Shown here one piece after another: positions 11,871 to 23,890 of a DNA stretch of 64,000 nt (positions are counted from its first letter, which is position 1; each line of letters begins with the position of its first letter). The position numbers and the translations under genes are program-made. A model generated the notes under the pieces. It made no database searches. It was given only the letters and a program-made list of their open reading frames with translations, and was not told the DNA's origin. This stretch comes from Larus michahellis (taxonomy: Eukaryota; Chordata; Aves; Charadriiformes; Laridae). The stretch is taken from the NCBI RefSeq assembly GCF_964199755.1, contig NC_133897.1:134916125-134980124 (forward strand). The letters run 5' to 3'.

Positions 11871-14800
11871 ATACTTGCAGAAAACAGTATTACCATGACA
11901 TAAAAACATGTTACTTTGCCCAGTAAAACGAATTGTTTTCTAGGAATGCCTCAAGGACACAAAGGCCAGTGAGGGAAGGAACTGCTTAAACTAGAGACCA
12001 ATGCTTACCTAAACACATATATAGCACAGAAAGAAGTTCCTAACAGAGAAAAGGGGATTTGGATCTTCTAGTCGGAGTAGTCAGGCCAAAAAGCCTACCT
12101 CTTCCTCCTCAATAGCGGTGTTTGACAGAGATGGGCAAAGAGCTGCAATGATTAAAAAGCATAGAAAGTTGCACAGAGTAAAGATTTAGTCAGGAAATAT
12201 CAAACATGATTTCCTTATGGTTCTATTGTAATAGCTGCCCTGCCAGTTCATGGCTGGTTTTGCCACTGAAATACCACCCGTATGAGATGTCTCAGAGAGG
12301 TCTTAGAAGGATGCTGTTCCCAACACTATGATCCACTGGAGTTTCATGGTGAGAATGGGGACAGGAGTGACATTCAACAAGTGATGTAACTGGACACATC
12401 TCCATTGAGCTGATGGATCTACACCCACTTAAACGAGCTGGGAACTTCTGTTAGCTGTTAGCAGAGTAAGGTCCAGCACACAGAGCATACTGGATGTGAT
12501 TTTGCCCAGTAAAGGGCAATGGTGGAGATACGCAGCACAGCCAGCCCCACAGAAGTGGTACCGTTACCAGTAGTATCTTGGTGGAAACTGAATCATGAAT
12601 TGTTAGCCATCTTCAAGGTTTCAACAGGATATAATTTTATAATCTAGCCAACTTGGCTCCTCTTCACTAAGAAACCAAGCAGAAAGGATCTCTCTGTCAT
12701 GCCCAAGGCCAGACCCCTCCAGACATCCTGCCTTTCTTAAAATAACTCTTGTTGTACCTTGATTAAGGAAGTTTATCTTCTCCAGATCTTGTTACACATG
12801 GTGCTGGTGTAACCCAAAGCACAAACATGTATTATCCTTTATTTTAGTGTATGCACCTGCGTGTGGGTGTGTGTATACCAGCCTTTTTAACAATTTTGTT
12901 TACTTTGCAAAGTATTCACTAGCAATTGATTATATAAATGTTATAGCAGTAGCTGAAAGTGGCCATTTGAGAGCACAATGGAAAAGTAGAAAGGCCATAC
13001 ATTCAGATGTCTTTTGGCTCAATGGATTCACTGAATCTCCCATTTCTGGCCATCAAATATGCTGATTACCAACTAATAGACATTGCCTTCACTTCCACCC
13101 AGGGTCTATTAGTGAACAGCAGAAACAAATACCTGTTTCAATATTGACCAGTTTTCCTGGGGTCAGACACAGGGATATCGATGTGACTGATGGAGTCAGT
13201 GCACTCTACGTGTGTTTGTGTGTCGGAAGGAAAAGGGAAGACTTTGTGGTGCAGAAATGGCCCTGTTTTGGAGTGTTTTGAGGCTTGGCTGGCACGAGTT
13301 ATGAATTGAGGTACTTCTTACAAGCGGTCTGCTCAATATATTTTTCTCACATTTTCATTTTCATAGAAAAGGTTTAAGCAATGTTACCTTCATGAAGAAT
13401 GCCACCTGGGAGAAGTAATGGAAATATTTTTAATTTTGGATATTATTATGGACTTGCAGGTACATAGATAATTTAACAGTTTCAAATGAATAATTATCAT
13501 TCTGAATAATTTAGATATTAAAATGAACTTTTGCAGGATAGATGACATTATTAATTACTAGATCAAAGGCTTTGGGCAAGATTAATATATGTCGTCCATT
13601 GGCCCAGATTTACTGGATGGTTCTTGAAGTATTTTAAGAACTCTGTGTTAGTGTTTCTGGTTATAAAACTGTTGTGTCTAGGGAGATGTGTCTTATGGAA
13701 ATACTGCAAAAAATGTTTACAAGGTATTGTGTGGTTGTTTTCTGTTGTTGGTTTATTTGGTTTTTTTGTTTTTTCCCCCAAGAAGTTGATCTGGAAGTGA
13801 AAAGCAAAATAATAAATCCAATTATAAGCTCTTTGGAATTATAGGATTTCTTTTAAGGCTTGTTCATTGCTTTTTGTTTTCTTTTCTTTTCCTTGTCTCC
13901 TCTTTTACATTTTATAGTAAAAAAAGAAGTTTAAAAATTTGAATGGAGTGACAGATAAGATACACAGCAATTTCATTTTGATTATTACACTTTTTTCCAG
14001 GACCACAGGGTAGAAATTTGCACTGGGAAATGTCATATTTACTAAAATTATTAGCTCTAAAACATTTATATGCCTCAGTTGTTAACTCATGATTACTGGA
14101 GAGGTGACTTTGTAAATGCAGTTTACTCTCTCTACCACCGTGTAATAACACACAATCTGTTTCACAGCTCCTAGCTAAGAAGTCACCAATAAAAACATGC
14201 AGCTGCCTCATATTTTACTATTTTCAAATAGGAAGTTTAGCCCTCAGAGTTTTTCCAAGCAAACAAGGTGTGTCTCTTCTAAAGGAATCAACAGCCTAAT
14301 AGGTATTTGAAAATGCTTTACATTGGAATGGCTGTGTTTGCCATTTGCAGTGACTCAGGGGGAATAAAACCTTTCGCAGAACTGCGATGCTGCGTGCTGG
14401 TCACTCGCTCTATGCTACCCCTCGCAGCTGTGCTGCCAGAGAATGAGAGAAGAATTCTCCTCGTTCTATACGCTATACATCACTTGCTCATTTGGCCTAA
14501 AGTACCCTTCCTTCCCATCTGGGAGGCTGCATACACCTAAGGTCAGTTAAAGGAACTCTGTTCCTTATTAATGAAAGCTGTTTTAAAGTAAACCCACCAA
14601 GCGTAAAAAAAGAGTGTTAAGCAAGGCTATAAAATCTTAAAATGGATATTCATCCTTTTTTTCCACCCTGGAGGGGAAAAACTGTTTTGTAAAGAGGGTT
14701 TTTCCTTCCTGGGACTTTGGTGCTCACATCACTAAACCCAAATTAAGATTGCACTTTGCTGTATAGGTGAAAAGCTGTATCTTCAAATGACGTCGATCAT

Positions 14801-16509
14801 GGAGCAACTCAGCACTCTCCAGATTTAATTCTGACAGGCAGGAGCAGGTGGGTGCCATGCAGCGTAACCTTGGAAAGATGACCCCACATGACTATTAATT
14901 TACATCTGATAGCTCTAAGATAAAGTAAGGGTTAATTAAGGAACTTCTAGAAGGGGCACAGGATGTTCAGGTGAAAGGTGGAGCAAGGAATGTGTTGACC
15001 CAGAAACAGGCCAGCTGGTTTTATGTTATTATTTTGTTCTTTCCTAAGACCTTCAAGTGATTGTAAAGCTCAACAGTAAAATGTGCTCTGTGATAACCTG
15101 AGTATAATGTGTCTTTCAAATGCCAGGGCATTACATGGTGAGTGGCTGAGGCACTGGTTCACCGTAGCACGCTGTGAGAGTGTGAGTCTGTCAGAGGCTA
15201 GGTCCGTGCCATGCAGGCAGAGTGCAATGCAGGCACGTTTTGCAGTATTTTGTGTTATGAAACTTTGAAAAAAACGCATTTCACTGCAGGCGAGCTTGAA
15301 AAAATAGGCAGGAGCAAAGAGCCTTTAATAACACTTTTTTTTCCATTAATTGCCTTTTTTGTTTGTTTGTTTGGGGTTTTTTCCTTCTTTTCCTCCCAGA
15401 GATCATCCATGTTTCTCAGTACCAGGGTAAAGAAGAAGATTCTTGCTCTTAGTAAGAATCCCGCTGTTGCAGCTTGTCTCTTGTACATTACATCCGCACA
15501 TTTATTTTGCTGTTAGCAGTAATAACGCGTGCAGATGAGCTATTACATCATCATTGAAAGATCCTACATTGGGAAAGGAAGAAAGAGTTTTCTTTGCTTT
15601 TATTTTTTCTGGCTGAAGAATTATTAAGTTAGTAAGAATGTAAAAAAGCAGTAAGCCCCACTGCAGAAGAGACATTTCTGTTTGCAATATTTCGTGGCTG
15701 TGTGGTTTCATTTTGTTCTATTAAGAATCCAAAATAACTGCACCTTCCCAGGAAGTGGGAAAGACTGTTCTCATTAGCCAATGAATTGGACGTCTCTTTT
15801 ATTGAGAACAAGCATCGGATCTGCTGGGCTGTGGTTTCCTCCTTTCTGATAAATATCTCCTTCCCTTTCTCATTTGTTCTCAGGCTTTGCAGCCCTCCAC
15901 ATTGCACCATCTGGGCTGCACACGCTGATTCATGTTGTTGGAAGTAAGAGAGACTCTCGCTGTTACAGGGAGAACAAAATTTTATAGCCCTTTTGGTCAT
16001 GTCTGAGTGCACCTCTCAGGTGATGTCGCTGCTCCTCTGTTCCATCTCTCTGGTGGAAGTTCATAATCCGTCCAGTAAGACCGACCCACTGGTTGGCTCC
16101 GTCGTGGTTTTCTGTCTGTGGTATTGTAACAGGCACAGTGTGGCTTTGCACTTGAAAATCTTCTTTCCCTGGGGATTTTTCAAGATGCTGGGAGTGGCTC
16201 AAACCCACATGAAACACAGTTAAAGGGAAGCTTATAATTATACTTCCTCTCATTTAAACCTTCATCTTTCCATACAGGCTGTATTAGGGAAGCCAGACCT
16301 GTTCCCTCCGCCCCCGGTGCAGAAGCAGCAACGCTGCTCTGCCCTGTTTCTTCCTTCCACTTTCTCCTCCCAGGGGACCACTGATTGCTGCTGTATTTAC
16401 TCCCAGCCTGGCCACAGTTCAGCTCCCTCAGTCACCCTCTTCAAAGTTTTTTGCAATAATTAATGAAACACGGTAATGCTTATGAGGTAGAGAATGCATT
16501 TTATCCTTT
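11871..16509. other. Intergenic, no gene recognised
   Basis: The first 240 bp may continue the LINE remnant at 11380. The rest is AT-rich single-copy-looking sequence with GTTTT-type low complexity at about 13735-13775 and 15350-15400. Confidence 0.5.
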
Positions 16510-16868
16510 CATAGAATCATAGAATCATTTAGGTTGGAAAAGACCCTTGGGATCATCAAGTCCAACCATCAACCCCACTCTACAATGTTCTCCCCTACAC
16601 CATATCCCTTAACACCACATCTAAATGAGTCTTAAACACATCCAGGGATGGTGACTCCACCACCTCCCTGGGCAGCCTATTCCAGTGTCTAACCACTCTT
16701 TCCTTGAGGAATTTTTTCCTAATGTCCAGCCTAAATCTACCCTGTTGCATCTTGAAGCCATTCCCTCTTGTTCTATCGCTAATTATGTGTGAGAAGAGAC
16801 CAGCACCAACCTCTCTACAACGTCCTTTCAAGTAGTTGTAGACTTTCCTGTCCCCTCGCTCTGTCTTT
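16510..16868 (-). mobile_element. CR1 LINE, 5'-truncated, keeps the C-terminal reverse-transcriptase frame
   Basis: The plus strand starts with two copies of CATAGAATCA, the reverse complement of the CR1 3' end. A minus-strand frame at 16595-16831 encodes the family's C-terminal end, including [18 protein letters not shown] and [15 protein letters not shown]. The copy breaks off near 16868, where a second CR1 begins 20 bp further on. Confidence 0.95.
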
Positions 16869-16887
16869 GTCAGACTTGATTTTCACA

Positions 16888-17197
16888 GATTCATAGAATG
16901 GTTTGGGCTGGAAGGGACCTTAAAGACCATCTAGTCCAACCCCCCTGCCATGGGCAGGGACACCTCCCACTAGACCAGGCTGCTCAAAGCCCCATCCAGC
17001 CTGGCCTTGAACACTTCCAGGGATGGGGCCTCCACAGCTTCTCCAGGCAACCTGTTCTGGTGCCTCACCACCCTCACAGCAAAGATTTTCTTCCTAATAT
17101 CTAATCTAAATCTACCCTTTTCCAGTTTGAAGCCATTACCCCTCATCTTATCACTACATGCCCTCGTAAAAAGTCCCTCTCCAGCTTTCTTGTAGGC
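16888..17197 (-). mobile_element. CR1 LINE 3' end, second copy of a same-strand pair
   Basis: Begins on the plus strand with GATTCATAGAATGGTTTGGG and contains GTCCAACCCCCCTGCCATGG and GCTTTCTTGTAGGC at its far end. It belongs to a different subfamily (CATGGCAGGG hairpin) from the CR1 just to its left and lies in the same orientation. Frames at 16898-17195 are chance frames in the repeat. Confidence 0.95.
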
Positions 17198-17986
17198 ACC
17201 AAAACTAAATTCAGGTTTTTACATGTATGCGTTCAGTATCTTCATGTCTCTCCTATTCAGGCAGTTGGGCAGATGCTCTGAGTTGGTGGCTCCCAGGCAC
17301 CCAGACCAGAGACTGTCTTGCCTGGTGCCTCCAAGGCTTTTGAGGGAGCAGAAACATCAGCACTTCCTCAGTTCCCACGTTATCCGGCTATTCTTCTTCT
17401 CTGGGACACAGTGGGGATTGACATTCATCTCACTTATGCATTGGCATCAGACTGACCGATGTTTCTCTACATCATTGTCCCCCACAGCAAACAGTGCTTG
17501 GTACTGAAGCATTATGGATCTCCAACAACTCATGTACAAAATGTTTGTTGTATATCGGATTTTTTCAGTTCTTTGGTATCTCCACATTTGCTGTTATAAA
17601 GTAACTAACTAGGAAACTTCACAGCCATGAAAATTTGTCATGTAAGTGACTGAACTTCCCTACCTGCCAATAATGCAGCATTGTATAGGACAAAATTTTT
17701 CTAGCGTTCTTTTGTCATCCTTAACTCCTGAGTGACAAAACACCTTTGTCACAAAGTGACACAGTTCAGCAATGTTCCTTAATGACAGGTCTGTCTTCCT
17801 ACTCTCAAACAGTTCCTGTAGTACCAGACTTAAATATTCAGGGCTGTTTATTAATTCAGAGCCTGGATGTAGTGGATGCCTTTGCATCAGCTACTGGTAC
17901 AAGGTTACATTCTTATTTTGTGTTTGGTTGTTCTGGAATTATTCAAACATTTAAAGATTTAAAGATAGCTTCCTTATTTTTTATAT

Positions 17987-18016
17987 AAATAATAATAAAT
18001 AAATAAATAAATAAAA
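17987..18016. repeat. (AAAT)n microsatellite
   Basis: Six or so units of AAAT, with AAT interruptions at the left, lying directly against the LTR at 18023. Confidence 0.9.
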
Positions 18017-18022
18017 CCTGTG

Positions 18023-18436
18023 TGCCAAAACTGTAGCCTCCCCCCGCAAGAAGGAGGAAGAGAGAAAAATACACCTTGCGGGTTGAGATCGAGATGGTTT
18101 AATAGAAACAGTAAGAGAAAAGGAAAAATAACAATAACAGTAACGATAACAATAATGACACGGGTCACTCTCACCACCCAGTGAATTGGCACTGTCTCGA
18201 GCAGTGATCACGGATTCCTGCCCCTCAGCTAACCCCCATTTATATAAGGAGTGTGACATCCATGGTATGGAATATTTCATTGTCCATTCCATCGTTCTGT
18301 CTATGCTTCTATGGGAAGCTGAAAAAAGTCCTTGAATATTGTAAACATGACAACAGCTAAAACCAATAGATATTATTGACATTTTACACCAATCACTAGA
18401 AAGAAAATTAACTCTTTCCCAGCTGAAACCAAGACA
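18023..18436 (-). mobile_element. Solo LTR of an avian endogenous retrovirus with 4-bp target duplication
   Basis: On the minus strand the element starts TGTCTTGGTTTCAGCTGGG, a well-known start of a widespread avian LTR group, and ends TTTTGGCA. It is 414 bp with TG...CA ends and is flanked on both sides by TGTG (18019-18022 and 18437-18440), a 4-bp duplication. It has a TATA box (minus TATATAAA, near 18240-18247) and an ATTAAA poly(A) signal at 18098-18103, followed by the CATCTCGATCTCAACCCGC stretch. No internal viral sequence remains, so it arose by recombination between two LTRs. The 188-residue frame at 17981-18547 crosses the LTR and is not a gene. Confidence 0.85.
18237..18249 (-). promoter_or_regulatory. 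TATA box of the solo LTR
   Basis: CTTATATAAATGG on the minus strand sits about 140 nt upstream of the ATTAAA signal inside the LTR, the usual U3/R geometry. Transcription from it would run leftwards into 18000. Activity is not shown. Confidence 0.5.
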
Positions 18437-18640
18437 TGTGGTTGCCTGTGATATCCTGGGACTGAAGACATCCTTTCTGGTCTTGTGCTTAGTGAACAGG
18501 AAAAGGAAAAATGCCTTTAGCTGCATATAACCTTTGTATCTACACACCTTTGTCAGGAGTTTATTTTATAGATTTCAAAATTTCAATCCATAAAATCCAA
18601 GTTTTGTATAACACAACCCAAGGCGTGAGAGCTTGGGCGC

Positions 18641-18717
18641 AAAGCCCCATCCAGCCTGGCCTTGAACACCTCCAGGAATGGGGCATCCACCATTTTTCTG
18701 GGCAACCTGTTCCAGTG
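18641..18717 (-). mobile_element. CR1 internal fragment, both ends missing
   Basis: Reads AAAGCCCCATCCAGCCTGGC through GGCAACCTGTTCCAGTG on the plus strand, the reverse complement of the core of the CR1 3' region. Both the terminal ATTCTATG repeats and the upstream part are absent, so it is a deletion remnant or was copied with other DNA. Confidence 0.85.
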
Positions 18718-21700
18718 AAATGAAATCCAAGGAAGCCTCAGGCGTGAAACGTAAACCTTTTCCTAGGCCCCATGGAGGGAGGGGTAGAACAGGGACTGCA
18801 ATTTCCGTCTGTCCTAGCATCAGTATTGTACAAATGAGCATTTGCATGGTGTATTTTTAGCTGGTATTAAAAAGTCTCAGAACTTTCGATACCATATGGA
18901 GTCAGCAATTGCCTCCAGTTCTAGAGAAATAAACCAGCTTTTTTGGTCTTTGAAAATTTTATTTTTCTTACTTCTTGGTTGTTTGGTTTTTGGTTTTTTT
19001 GTTTGTTCTGTTGGTTTTGTGTTGTTTTTTTTTTTAAAGACACCTAGTGTCTTTAATCTTTAGATCTTTAATCCTTTATTAATAGGATTGTTAAACCTGA
19101 GAAACTGTTAAGGCTGTTGATAAATTTCTAGGTTTTCTTATGCACATGCAGAGAAATAAATCCAATGGTAAAGCAGAATGTGACTTCAGACTCTGAAAAT
19201 GTAAGTGCACGAAGTAATTGGCCTGCAGATAACTTTAAACAATACTGTCTGGGTATGTGATATTCGTCTTGCAGTGGATAAACTGCAGTAAATCCAACAG
19301 AAAAGACAGAAGCAATATTAGTATTTTGCCAGCAATAAGTTTATAGATGAACTCCAGCTGTATGATAAAAGCAATGTATTTGCAGGAACAAGAAAAGATA
19401 TTACCACTATATCTTTGAACTTTAAAAAAAGGAATTTTAATTAACAGATATTAAATTTGAAGATATATACCGGAAGTAATTTAACTTAGCACTTAAATTA
19501 TCAATGCTTTTCACTATTTCAGATTTAGTCTTATAATTTCTAACATTCTAATAATTGTTAAGAATGCTTTAAAAATAATTAAAAAAAAAATACAATCATA
19601 TAACAAAACCTTTGAAATACCTCACAATTCCTGGGAAGATGTGGAATAATACAATAATTTAGGAAGAGATTGTTCTTAGTTTTCATAATCCAGACAAGGC
19701 ATAGAAAGCTTCTCCTTTTTGATCTTAAGTTAATACAGAATTTAAGCATATATTAAAAGGAGTAAGCCAAATATAAAATGAACACATGAATATGAACATA
19801 AATATATTATTATAAATACAAAATTACAAATATGCGAATATAGACTTTATACGCTGGGAAAAATCTGAAAGTGAAAAAGTTATTTCAATAGGGTTAAAAT
19901 CCATAATAATCTGAAGATGCAGGGAAACATCCAGAGAAATAAAGATTTAACTTAATAAAGGCTAAAAATAGCCTCATAAATTATTTTTGTGATCTTGGGG
20001 AAAACAAATGTTTAAAAATTGTATTTATGAAATATATTTGCATCATAGAATCAAGGTAATTAGTGCTAGATTTTTGCTTGAAAAATATCTCCAAAGTGTA
20101 TAGAAGAGCAAGGGCTTAAATTCAGTGACAAGGGAATTTGGAAAGCCTTGGCAGGGTGTTTGTTTGAGGAATATCAATAGTATAAGCTAGAAGTTGGCAA
20201 ACAGTCTAATAACAAAAAGTGACTCCAGGGAGATGGGACGCTTGTCTTCTTTGATGGGAAACGAAAAAGAGACTTTGATGCATAACAGAGAAAGAAGAGC
20301 TTTTAAAAGCCTGCCTGGAAAGCAAACTCACCCTTCCATTTTCTCTGTAACTTCGTCAGACGCGCAAAAGGCTTGATACCGTGAGAGGTTGAAAGTCCTG
20401 CTCCCTCTGGTGCTGCTGAGCCCAGGGAATTTGGTGGCCCCCGGGTGCATCCCTTAACATCAGGTCACAGATCCGGGTAATTAAAGCAACACAGATTTAT
20501 GCGGTGGGAGAAAGTAATGAAGGCAGCAATATGTGCTGCTGCATCAGGCATGGATTCCTGCAAAGCAGCTTCGGAGAAGCCAGAGCGAGCTGGTGCCAGT
20601 GTTTATTGATTCAGGGATAGGATATCTCAAGGACAGGGTTTGTCATGCGGGAACTGCAGTGGGATAACAAAATGCACTGTCCAGACCTGACAAAATGGGC
20701 TTAGCTAGAGAGGTCAGCGTGCCTAAACAAGTTTTTTGCTGCTTGATATTATTCTCTGTGGTGCTATCCCCTGTAGCCCTTTAGTGGTCTGTACCACCCA
20801 TTTTCCTGTCTAAAATTGGTGATGGTCTTAGCGCTATGCCCTCTCCAGCTGAGCAAGCCATCCATTGCCCCAGCACCAGCGTCTCCGCCTGTCCGCATCT
20901 TCCACATGGACACATCCAAAGGCTCACCTGGCTCACGGGGAGTCACGCAAGACTTATGTGAGAAGCTACATGGAAGCAGTCATTGTGTAAGAGACTTGGA
21001 TTTACTTGGGTCTCCTTCTCTTTACGGTAAACTTAATCTGGCCAGATGAAGGCAGAATCAGTGGGAAACAGCCTTTGCAATCTTCCAGTATTTTGCATGT
21101 GTGTTTTTTTTGAATCCAGCTATTACCATGACTATCACCACCCAGCTAGGACGAGCCAGACTCCAACGAGTGGTGCTTTGTGTGTGAAACAGAAGCCCAG
21201 TGCAGGAGTGACTGCCAGAGCCCCTTTCCAAGGATGCGCAAAAGAGCTGGAAGAGAAGATCCCCTGTGCCCCAGCGGCTCCCTGGGCTTTGTGGTGACCT
21301 GCAGGGTGGCTTCGTTGGCTTCACCCCGTGCACGGGCTCTGTTGCAGGAGGTCCTGGAAGGAGGCACCCCCACTGAAGGGAACACAGATAAAAGTCCTCA
21401 AGCGACTCTCCTCCAAATTCCGCTTTGTTGCAGTTTTTTCTGCCATTTTGTCCTGTTTAGTTGAGTGAAAATTTGCCACTCTTAGTAAATAAGCCATTTA
21501 GGTACTTGTCATCTTAATGTGGCCTTTTTCAGGAAATAAAAATGGACCCGATAATCACCTGAAAGACTTGGACCTTAGCTAAAGAAATACTTTGCAGGGA
21601 AGACGGGTGATTGTTTTTATACTTACTTATAAGAGCAGCAGCAGATCATTTGCAGCATTGAGCTAGAGTGAGAAAGTTCCATGCAGAAGACCTGAGCAAT

Positions 21701-23458
21701 ATGATTTAGTGAGGTCTTAGACTTCCACGTTCATAAACTTGAGTAAGGCATGGAAAGAAAGCCCGTTCTTGGTTATTTGTCCAGTTTTCTTGGAACAGAG
21801 CTGATGGTGATGACTCTGCAGCTGGAGAAGGTGGAAGAGAGTGTTCATGAGGAGTGCTGAAAATTCATCCCTCTTAGTTTTACAGAGGGGATAAAGTATC
21901 AGTAAGATGAACTTTCAAAGCGCAAGCTCACAGTTTTTCACAATGTCAGTATTACAATACTACAACTCCCCAAAGCACGTGGAGGTTTGGGTGAGGAGTT
22001 TCAAAAGCTTGGCTGGGCATCGCCGAGTGTCCCAAGACTGCCAGGGCTCCTGGGCTCAAGAGAGGACTGATGGGCGAGCACGTCTAAGGCTTTCTGGCTC
22101 TCCCTCCGCAGGCAGATGGTTTTTTTGCTTACAGATACTCAAAAGAAGTTCTTTTTATACAAAATAAATAGGACCGTACCGCTTGATGCTCAGTGGGGGC
22201 AAATGCATGGTTTCTGGTATTGACCAGGAGCTGCAGCTCCGGAGCAGGACTGGGCTGTGCTAGGAGCTGTACACCAGACTGGAGGAGGGTTTCCACCCTG
22301 TCCAGATGATGAGGGAATGGGCAGAGAGGTGTAGGAGGAAGCTCGGAGTCAGTGACGGGCAGCTTCACGTGCCGTGGTCTGAGCCTATCAGCAATTTTCC
22401 CTTCACTGTATCCTTACTCTCCCTGTCCAGTGAATGAAAAATTGAGGGTTTGGATGACATTTAAGCCAGCAGCTTAACCATCCACTCGAATAAAAACATC
22501 CTGTATTTCCACAGGAGGTGTCAGTGTAGTAGCCCTGATTCATTTAATTTATCAGCATTAAAATGTAAATAAAGGTAGTACAGCAAGCATAACATAATGT
22601 GACAGAAGTAGGAAATAGGGCAAAATAGATCGTACTAATCTCAGCTCTTGTGATCCTTCTGTGCCATGAGTCAGATGGATTGTAATGGTTCATTAATTGT
22701 GTGAGGGGCCACGGCCTGGAGGGAGATGGCCAAGAGGCACGTTCTTGTCCTGGCAGTCCCTTTGTTTGGACAAGGAGTTTTGGGAATTTATATGATTACT
22801 GGGCAAAATCACAGTTGTCTAGAAATGTTAGTGCTATAGGAATTGCCGCCTTCTTCCACTAAAACAATGCAGGAAATATGCCTAAGCATTTGCGTGGTAG
22901 TGATGAGTGATTTAGCACCCTTGTGTGTGAATTAATGTGGTTTTGCTGCTACTTAATGGACGTCTCGGCTGCTCATCCTACTCTTCTCTGTGTCTGGAGA
23001 CTTACCTTATGGCAGGCAGCCTTAGCCCGTGGTCCATGGCTGGTCTTCCTCCAAGCGGTCAGCCAAAGGCTACTGGTCAGAAGTGAGGCTATCGTGGGTA
23101 GGTTTCAATTTGTGAGACTGGAAACCATAACCAAATCACTGGGCACGTATTGGCATCTCACAAATCCAAACAGCTTGAGCATTGCCGCTGCGAATCTAAA
23201 TAACCACTCAGGTAGGTACAAGAAAGAGCCTTAAGCTCAGATGCCAGCTGTGTTTTGATGCAGCCAAGGCTCTGCTTCTCAGATTTTGCCTCCTGCGCTA
23301 TCTGTACGTCGGCCTCGCTTACTTGAGGCTGCAAATGTCTTGAAATGGAGCCTAGACCTGCAGACTTTTTAAAAATGTGCTTCCTCCTCCCTTTTCTCTC
23401 TGAGATGTGCTCAGTGCCTTTTCCTGACTTGGCTAGCTATGTGAAGATAACTACTTTA
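18718..23458. other. Intergenic, AT-rich, with one LTR-like candidate
   Basis: From about 19050 to 20100 the sequence is strongly AT-rich and without frames. The LTR-like candidate lies at 20380-20900. From 21000 to 23400 it is GC-richer with only short chance frames. Confidence 0.45.
20380..20900 (-). mobile_element. Possible degraded LTR-like element
   Basis: The minus strand carries AATAAA (plus TTTATT at 20602-20607) followed about 130 nt later by CTGTGTTGCTTTAATTACCC and GGATCTGTGACC, which resemble the U5 end of some avian LTRs. I could not find paired TG...CA ends or a target duplication. It could equally be ordinary intergenic sequence. Confidence 0.28.
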
Positions 23459-23530
23459 TAAAGTATATATATACTTTATATATATGTATGTATGTATACA
23501 TATAAATATATACTTTATAAATATATATTC
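23459..23530. repeat. TA/TATG-rich microsatellite with self-complementary segments
   Basis: Alternating TATATA, three TATG units and four ACTTTATA-type segments. It directly abuts the CR1 beginning at 23533. Confidence 0.85.
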
Positions 23531-23532
23531 CA

Positions 23533-23890
23533 GGGAGACCTTCTAGCGGCTTTCAGTACCTAAAGGGGGCCTACAGGAAAGCCGGGGAGGGACTCTTTAT
23601 CAGGGAATGTAGTGATAGGTTGAGAGGTAACGGTTTTAAACTGAAAGAAGGGAGATTTAGATTAGATATTAGGAAGAAATTCTTTACTCTGAGTGTGATG
23701 AGGCACTGGAACAGGTTGCCCAGAGAAGTTGTGGATGCCCCATCCCTGGAGGTGTTCAAGGCCAGGCTGGATGGGGCTTTGAGCAGCCTGGTCTAGTGGG
23801 AGGTGTCCCTGCCCATGGCAGGGGGTTGGAACTAGATGATCTTTAAGGTCCCTTCCAGCCCAAACCATTCTATGATTCTATGATTCTATA
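23533..23890 (+). mobile_element. CR1 LINE, 5'-truncated 3' end
   Basis: Starts at GGGAGACCTTCTAGCGGC, continues through CAGTACCTAAAGGGGGCCTA and the GCACTGGAACAGGTTGCCCA block, and ends in repeated ATTCTATG at 23890. It has the CCCATGGCAGGG hairpin. Frames at 23571-23868 on the minus strand are chance frames within it. Confidence 0.95.

Noticed and set aside
17981..18547. 188-residue open frame on the minus strand
   Set aside because: It lies across the solo LTR and its flanks and begins in unrelated sequence; no protein family fits.
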